DNA of 10,243 nucleotides, from positions 1 to 10,243 of the forward strand of contig JAENXO010000054.1 in NCBI GenBank assembly GCA_016649455.1, given 5' to 3'. The position numbers and the translations under genes are program-made. This DNA comes from Gemmatimonadota bacterium (GTDB lineage: Bacteria > Gemmatimonadota > Gemmatimonadetes > Palauibacterales > Palauibacteraceae). The notes beneath the pieces were generated by a model that made no database searches, was not told where the DNA came from, and saw only the letters and a list, made by a program, of their open reading frames with translations. Position 1 is the first letter of the stretch; every line of letters begins with the position of its first letter. This document shows positions 6,160-10,243 of this stretch, in pieces.

Positions 6160-9033
6160 TCAGAAATCCGTCGAATACAAGAATCTGAGCATCGTGTAAC
6201 GACCGAAATGCGGCACTCCCACGAAGCTCTGATAGTCATTGTCGAAAATGTTCGAGATGTCGAGCTGAACTCCGAAACCGTTGTTGCGGAACATGTACCC
6301 CACGTTCAGGTCGAACACCGTGTACGCCTCGACGCTGCCCGTGTAGACGCCCGACGCGACGGGGAAACCGTCGACGTACCGACCACGCACGGCACCGCTC
6401 AGACCTCCCTGCGGATCGCGGTAACCGGCCGTGGCGGATCCCTTCCACTTCGGAGCGTTCAGGGCCACTTCCCGCGTCTCAGGATCGCCCTCCTCGCCCG
6501 TGAGGAAGGAGTCCTTCTCGACCCACGAAATCGTTCCGCCGAACTCCCACCGATTGTTGAAGATGTAGGTGAGTGAAGCATCGGCGCCGAAGTAGCTGAA
6601 GTCGCCGAGATTCCTGTAGGTGAGCAGAACCGGGGCGGCGGTGGTTCCTCCAGCCGTCGTCGGCACGATCGCGCCGAATGGGACACTGCCGATCGTTGAC
6701 GCCAGCTGCGCCGCGGTCGCGATCACTGTCGCCGAGTCCAGGCCCGGCACGATTCCCACCAGCGGCAGGAGTTCGGAGACCAGGTAATCGTTCGTCTGCT
6801 GCTCCGGCAGGAAGATATTCGGCGTGAACGGCTCCAGCGCCGACACAAAGTTATCCACGTCCGTATAGTACACGTTCGCGCCCAGCAGGAGATTGCTGTC
6901 GAGCAGCAGCCCCTTGTACCCGACCTCGAACGTCTGCCAGATCGTAGGTACGAGCGCCGGGACGTCAGGGATCTGTCTCAGATCCAGAATCGGGTTCTTG
7001 AACGTCGAGGAGTTGAGATCGAGCGTGGCCCCGATTACCGGAATGTCGGAAGCGCCGGGAGTATCAATCAGACCGAGGAGTGCCCCCGCCGCCGGATCGC
7101 TGGCCGAGACCAGGGCCACTGCTTCAGACCATACCTGTTCCGTCGTCGAAGGCAGGTAATCGCGGGCCGTCCCTCCGAGAAGCGGGGCGAACGGCGACAT
7201 GTGCATCGGCACACCGTTCTGATCCCGGTCGAACTGGAACCCATTCTCGGTCACACCCTGTGCTCGGCCCTCGTAGAAGAACGGTCCACCGAGCGGAATC
7301 GGCTGAGCCGATATATCGAGGAACAGGTTGAGCGTGTTCGGGGTGGAAAACGCCCGGTTGTAACTGGCGCGGATGCTGCGCTCGGGCGTCGGGCTGAACA
7401 CGATCGCCGCGCGGGGCGAGAACACGAGGTCCTCGAGCCGGGAGTTGTCGTCCAGGCGGGCAGCTGCGACGAAGTTCCACTTCTGGCTGAACCGCCCGTC
7501 GTACTGCACATAGCCGCCGAGCTCGGTCAGGTTGTCATCGTCCTCGTGCTGCCCGTTGATCGTTCCTTCGGATTTCGGATCGGTGTAAAGGAAGTCCAGT
7601 CCGTACGTCAGCCCGTGCTTAGGATTGAAGTCAAATCCGTGCTGCAGCTGGGCAACCGTCTGGTATGACTTGTCGATCAGCGGCCGGCCGGAACGCAAGA
7701 GGTAACTGTCGTCGTTGTCGTTGCCATTCCAGAACACCTGCCCGAACAGGCGCTTCCAGTTGAAGCGGCCCTGCACGTAGGAGTAGCCCCAGTCCTGTAC
7801 CTGCCCGGCGCCGATGCCGGTGAGATCGACGCTGTTGATTGCCTGGGTGCGTCCGCCGGACAGAATGATTGATGACTCGTCCGACGGGCGAAAGTCGGTG
7901 CGTACGTCGAATCCCCAGCGCTTGAGATCGTAGTCACGACCGCCAGCGACGTTGTCGACCCTCGTCTTCAAATCGGCCGGGTTGTTGAGATCTCCCACGA
8001 AGTTGAGACAGAGGGGCTGGTCCACCGGGTTGTACCCGGCCGCGATACACGCGTCTGCGGCCTGGCCTGCTCCGACTTCGACCGGATCGTTGTACACGAA
8101 GTCCGTACCGCCGAAGTAGCTGCCGGAGACCTTGATACCGAACGTACGTGCATCGTTCGCCCATGCGAGACGTCCCTCGGCCTGCCCGGTCCACTCGGTT
8201 GATGAGAGAACGCCGTCGGACTCGGTCGCCCCCTGGTGACGGACACCCGGCGCGACCGACAGGTCGAGGCCGGGATCGTCGATCGGCGACTGAGTGAGGA
8301 AATGGATCACGCCGTTCGCGGCGTTCGGTCCGTACAGGGCGGAACCGGGACCGAGGACGACTTCGACCCTGTCCAGATCGAAGTTCGTCGTCGGATTGAA
8401 GTGCGAGATGTTTACGCGAAGTGACGGAACGCGCGAGATGCGGAAGTCGGTCAGATTCAGCGTAGCCCCTGAGAACACGTTGTTGAAGCCACGCACCACC
8501 ACGTAATTGCTCTGCAGTCCCGTGGCCACGAAGTCGACGCCCGCCTGCTCCTTCACGTGGTCGACCGGCGTGACCGTGGGTCGCGCCTCGATCGCCGCGC
8601 GGGACACGACTTCGACGGCCGCCGGCGCGTCGAGCGCCTTCTCGATGCGCTTGGATGTCGTAACGGTGATCGGGTTCAGGTTGAAGCTGCGTTCAGCCAG
8701 GCCCGCGCTCACGGACGTCGTCTGTCCGGACAGGACCGTGACGCCCTCCTCCTGTACAAGCTCCCAGCCCGGGAGAGTGAACTGCACGGTGTACGTCCCG
8801 GTCGGAACGCCGGTGATCCGGAAGGCGCCGCTGGTGGTCGAAAACTCGCCAGCCACGACGCTCCCGTCGGCTCGCAGGACCTCGACCTCGACAGCTGACA
8901 GTCCGAGTCCCGTCATGTCGGTAACGGTGCCCGAGATCGCCCCTTCCTGTGCCTGGCCGGCTCGCGGCAACATAAGGAGGAGAAGAAGTGCGGGAAGGAC
9001 GAGAAGCAACGATCGAACACGCCGTCTCACCAT
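6160..9033 (-). CDS. TonB-dependent outer-membrane receptor with N-terminal carboxypeptidase-regulatory-like domain
   Basis: This 957-residue gated beta-barrel should import a scarce ligand across the outer membrane using TonB energy. The signal peptide is residues 1-28 (MVRRRVRSLL, a Leu-rich core, cleavage after AGQA). A carboxypeptidase-regulatory-like beta-sandwich follows (about 31-115: ISGTVTDMTGLGLSAVEVEV). A TonB-box-like ITVTTSKR is at 122-129 and the plug domain at about 133-250 (VVVRGFNNV, DRVEVVLGPGSALYGPNAANGVIHFLT). The barrel runs from about 255 to 957 and ends LRFLYSTDF, with the C-terminal aromatic residue used by the BAM machinery. Features that may bear on the ligand are a lone cysteine pair (C329, C342), Asp/Asn-rich loops (436-443, 497-501), a DRDQNG motif (602-607) and a long hydrophobic loop (about 731-802). 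No SusD partner or catabolic gene adjoins it, so I cannot name a substrate. The ATG at 9033 has GAGG 7 bases upstream. The gene has its own leader and a hairpin behind it, and the preceding gene encodes ExbB. Confidence 0.95.
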   Translation of the reverse strand: MVRRRVRSLLLVLPALLLLLMLPRAGQAQEGAISGTVTDMTGLGLSAVEVEVLRADGSVVAGEFSTTSGAFRITGVPTGTYTVQFTLPGWELVQEEGVTVLSGQTTSVSAGLAERSFNLNPITVTTSKRIEKALDAPAAVEVVSRAAIEARPTVTPVDHVKEQAGVDFVATGLQSNYVVVRGFNNVFSGATLNLTDFRISRVPSLRVNISHFNPTTNFDLDRVEVVLGPGSALYGPNAANGVIHFLTQSPIDDPGLDLSVAPGVRHQGATESDGVLSSTEWTGQAEGRLAWANDARTFGIKVSGSYFGGTDFVYNDPVEVGAGQAADACIAAGYNPVDQPLCLNFVGDLNNPADLKTRVDNVAGGRDYDLKRWGFDVRTDFRPSDESSIILSGGRTQAINSVDLTGIGAGQVQDWGYSYVQGRFNWKRLFGQVFWNGNDNDDSYLLRSGRPLIDKSYQTVAQLQHGFDFNPKHGLTYGLDFLYTDPKSEGTINGQHEDDDNLTELGGYVQYDGRFSQKWNFVAAARLDDNSRLEDLVFSPRAAIVFSPTPERSIRASYNRAFSTPNTLNLFLDISAQPIPLGGPFFYEGRAQGVTENGFQFDRDQNGVPMHMSPFAPLLGGTARDYLPSTTEQVWSEAVALVSASDPAAGALLGLIDTPGASDIPVIGATLDLNSSTFKNPILDLRQIPDVPALVPTIWQTFEVGYKGLLLDSNLLLGANVYYTDVDNFVSALEPFTPNIFLPEQQTNDYLVSELLPLVGIVPGLDSATVIATAAQLASTIGSVPFGAIVPTTAGGTTAAPVLLTYRNLGDFSYFGADASLTYIFNNRWEFGGTISWVEKDSFLTGEEGDPETREVALNAPKWKGSATAGYRDPQGGLSGAVRGRYVDGFPVASGVYTGSVEAYTVFDLNVGYMFRNNGFGVQLDISNIFDNDYQSFVGVPHFGRYTMLRFLYSTDF

Positions 9034-9072
9034 GGGACCGCCTCACTGCTGGGTAGGAATCGGATGCGCCAC

Positions 9073-9108
9073 ATCCACCTAGCCTCACCTGGTGGATCGA
9101 CGCCACCA
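9073..9108 (-). promoter_or_regulatory. Two mutually exclusive hairpins in the receptor leader
   Basis: ATCCACC (9073-9079) can pair with GGTGGAT (9091-9097) as a 7-bp stem with an 11-base loop. TGGTGG (9090-9095) can instead pair with CCACCA (9103-9108) as a 6-bp stem with a 7-base loop. The central segment is shared, so only one can form at a time. Both lie 40-75 bases before the receptor ATG, downstream of a predicted promoter. This arrangement could be regulatory, but short GC-rich complementarity also arises by chance. I recognise no known riboswitch class. Confidence 0.3.
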
Positions 9109-9127
9109 CAAGTACGCAGTCGAACGC

Positions 9128-9156
9128 ATTTTCGCGGGCTCGTCGCTGAATTGCAA
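9128..9156 (-). promoter_or_regulatory. Possible promoter for the receptor gene
   Basis: On the minus strand, TTGCAA (9151-9156) is followed after 17 bases by GAAAAT (9128-9133), each 4 of 6 to consensus. It lies downstream of the hairpin that follows exbB and would give a leader of about 88 bases. It is the best candidate I see in the 275-base gap between the two genes, and it is weak. Confidence 0.35.
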
Positions 9157-9215
9157 GCCGGGTGGCGCTTCCACTGCAGTCAGCGGTCTCGTGATCGGCG
9201 GGTTGGGGATGCGAA

Positions 9216-9246
9216 ACGGGCCCGGGGAGACACTCCCCGGGCCCGT
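9216..9246 (-). terminator. Perfect GC hairpin after exbB
   Basis: A flawless 13-bp inverted repeat, ACGGGCCCGGGGA (9216-9228) and TCCCCGGGCCCGT (9234-9246), extends to 14 bp with one inner G-C pair and a 3-base loop. It lies 62 bases after the exbB stop codon. Downstream on the minus strand comes only TTTCGC, partly overlapping the stem, so a classical U-tract is missing. Its position between two genes on the same strand argues that exbB and the receptor are separate transcription units. Confidence 0.7.
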
Positions 9247-9308
9247 ATTTCGTCCGTCGTCGGCCGTTGGACGATTCAGGCCGGATTCGGCGTCGAATCA
9301 GTCCCGCG

Positions 9309-10001
9309 TCAGACGGTTCCCCGCTCGACCGCGTGCACGGCGTCGATCATCTTCTGCGCGCTTTCCTCCATGTCGATCACGATCCGGTCGACACGTGACA
9401 CGAAGTAGTTGTGCGCGATGTTGATCGGAATCGCGATCGCCAGACCGGTGGCCGTCGTGATAAGGGCCACCTTGATTCCGCCTGCCACGAGCGTGGCCTC
9501 GACCTCACCCGCGATCTCGATCGCCTGGAACGCCTGGATCATCCCGATCACGGTCCCGAGGAAGCCGAGCAGCGGGGCGACGTTCGAAAGCGTGGCGAGC
9601 CACACCAGGCCGCGCTCGAGCTTCGAAACCTCGATCGTGCCGGCGTTCTCGATCGCCTGCGTGACTCGCGTCGTGCCTTCCTTGTACCTGCGAAGACCGG
9701 CGCTGAGGATGTTGCCCGCGGGCGACTTCGATTCCTCGCACAAGGAGAGGGCCTGGTCCAGTCGCTGCTGCGCGATCAGACCGTCCACTTCCTTGAACAG
9801 CTTCCGGTTGCTCGCAGACTTGAGCGCCAGATCGAAAAACTTCCAGACGATGATCAGGAGGCCAAGGGCGAGACAGATGCCAAGCGGCCACATCATGAAG
9901 CCGCCACTATCCCACAGGTCGCCCAGTCTGAGCTCCTGTCCCGACCCGAGCATAGGCGACTCCTGCACGAGCCAGAGCGCCGCACCAGTCAAGCTTGCCA
10001 A
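9309..10001 (-). CDS. exbB: ExbB/TolQ/MotA-family proton-channel protein
   Basis: This 230-residue inner-membrane protein belongs to the family that forms the proton-conducting motor core with ExbD-type partners, energising TonB, Tol or related systems. A short N-terminal extension precedes TM1 (about 34-57). A cytoplasmic helical domain follows (about 60-130: RLDQALSLCEESKSPAGNIL). TM2 is at 132-157 (NVAPLLGFLGTVIGMIQAF) and TM3 at 173-196 (GIKVALITTATGLAIAIP). The channel threonines T150 and T183 match E. coli ExbB T148 and T181, but the TM3 glutamate (E. coli E176) is V178 here, next to K177. The start is TTG at 10001, supported by GGAGG 5 bases upstream; the next Met, at residue 17, has no such support. 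A TTGACA promoter precedes the gene and a GC hairpin follows. No exbD or tonB adjoins it in the window, although the next gene encodes a TonB-dependent receptor. Assignment to ExbB rather than TolQ is from context; the family itself is sure. Confidence 0.93.
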   Translation of the reverse strand: MASLTGAALWLVQESPMLGSGQELRLGDLWDSGGFMMWPLGICLALGLLIIVWKFFDLALKSASNRKLFKEVDGLIAQQRLDQALSLCEESKSPAGNILSAGLRRYKEGTTRVTQAIENAGTIEVSKLERGLVWLATLSNVAPLLGFLGTVIGMIQAFQAIEIAGEVEATLVAGGIKVALITTATGLAIAIPINIAHNYFVSRVDRIVIDMEESAQKMIDAVHAVERGTV

Positions 10002-10006
10002 AGTGT

Positions 10007-10011
10007 CCTCC
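10007..10011 (-). promoter_or_regulatory. Shine-Dalgarno site supporting the TTG start of exbB
   Basis: GGAGG on the minus strand lies 5 bases before the TTG at 10001. It is the main reason to accept a TTG start instead of a downstream ATG, which would remove the first 16 residues. Confidence 0.85.
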
Positions 10012-10058
10012 GACGTTTTGGTATCCGAATCCGGCGTCCCGCAAAAACACGGGCTCGC

Positions 10059-10088
10059 AAGCTATCCGACCACTTGAGCAGGTGTCAA
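10059..10088 (-). promoter_or_regulatory. Predicted sigma70-type promoter for exbB
   Basis: A perfect -35 box TTGACA (10083-10088) is followed after 18 bases by TAGCTT (10059-10064; matches the key T, A and final T of TATAAT). Transcription would start near 10052, giving a leader of about 50 bases. The TGA in the -35 box is the stop codon of the upstream ABC transporter gene, so the promoter begins inside that gene. Between the boxes and the gene there is a weak CCCG/CGGG hairpin with a T-rich loop. Confidence 0.6.
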
Positions 10089-10243
10089 GGGACTCCCGCA
10101 CGTGGCCGAGGGATCGATGTGAGCAGCTCTCGCGTGTATGGATGCTGAGGGTCCGCGAACACGTTCTCGGTCGGGCCCTCCTCCACGATCCTGCCCTCGA
10201 ACATCACGGCCGTACGGTCAGCAACGTGACGCACGACCGCCAG
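10085..10243 (-). CDS. ABC transporter ATP-binding protein, oligopeptide/dipeptide type, C-terminal 52 codons
   Basis: Only the C-terminus of this gene is in the window; it enters from the right edge in frame. The translation reads LAVVRHVADRTAVMFEGRIV, then EEGPTENVFADPQHPYTREL and LTSIPRPRAGVP. This is the hallmark end of Opp/Dpp-type ATPases: the segment just after the H-loop (normally HDLxVV), the VMxxGRIVExG strand, and the HPYTxxLL motif of the oligopeptide/dipeptide C-terminal region. It resembles the DppF/OppF side of the family in its first residues (LSVVEHIAD in E. coli DppF). Such subunits hydrolyse ATP at the cytoplasmic face to drive peptide, nickel or similar uptake. The Walker motifs, the signature motif and the rest of the operon are upstream, outside the window, so the substrate cannot be told. 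Its stop codon is shared with the exbB -35 box. Confidence 0.9.
   Translation of the reverse strand: MAVVRHVADRTAVMFEGRIVEEGPTENVFADPQHPYTRELLTSIPRPRAGVP

Noticed and set aside
9034..9160. Cobalamin riboswitch before the TonB receptor
   Set aside because: The leader is short and I do not find the conserved B12-box type core; only simple alternative hairpins are visible.
1..10243. CRISPR array, mobile element, tRNA or defence/anti-phage system
   Set aside because: No direct repeats with regular spacing, no transposase or integrase motifs, no tRNA-like cloverleaf or flanking repeats were seen; all space is explained by ordinary housekeeping and envelope genes with short intergenic gaps.

Overview
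The window is GC-rich bacterial chromosome. Every gene I can support lies on the minus strand, so transcription runs from position 10243 down to 1. A GWxTD-domain lipoprotein, a carboxypeptidase-regulatory-like TonB-dependent receptor, an orphan-looking ExbB and a large TPR-type lytic transglycosylase together suggest a diderm (Gram-negative) bacterium. Gemmatimonadota or a relative such as Acidobacteriota is likely. This placement is inferred from gene content, not from a phylogenetic marker.

Layout in transcription order: (1) the last 52 codons of an oligopeptide/dipeptide-type ABC transporter ATPase (10243-10085); (2) a TTG-initiated ExbB/TolQ/MotA-family proton-channel protein (10001-9309), with a good sigma70-like promoter in front and a perfect GC hairpin behind; (3) a 957-residue TonB-dependent outer-membrane receptor (9033-6160), with a structured leader in front and a UUCG-capped hairpin behind; (4) a GWxTD-domain lipoprotein (5916-4480) translationally coupled through a TTGA overlap to (5) an 816-residue periplasmic lytic transglycosylase (4483-2033); (6) a 66-residue cold-shock protein (1968-1768), with a strong-looking promoter whose -10 box contains the stop codon of the transglycosylase gene and with a GC hairpin terminator behind; (7) the first 553 codons of DNA polymerase I (1661-1), cut by the window edge.

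Functionally, the middle of the window is cell-envelope biology. ExbB energises TonB-dependent import, the receptor takes up an unidentified ligand, and the GWxTD lipoprotein/transglycosylase pair is probably involved in envelope maintenance. The two flanks are nucleic-acid housekeeping (cold-shock protein, Pol I) and peptide uptake (ABC ATPase). Apart from the transglycosylase pair, the genes look like separately terminated units.

I found no mobile element, CRISPR array, tRNA, rRNA or defence island, and no convincing undescribed multi-gene system. The points most worth a second look are the coupled GWxTD-transglycosylase pair, the ExbB that lacks the usual TM3 glutamate and has no ExbD/TonB beside it, the receptor's long hydrophobic loop, and the alternative hairpins in the receptor leader.
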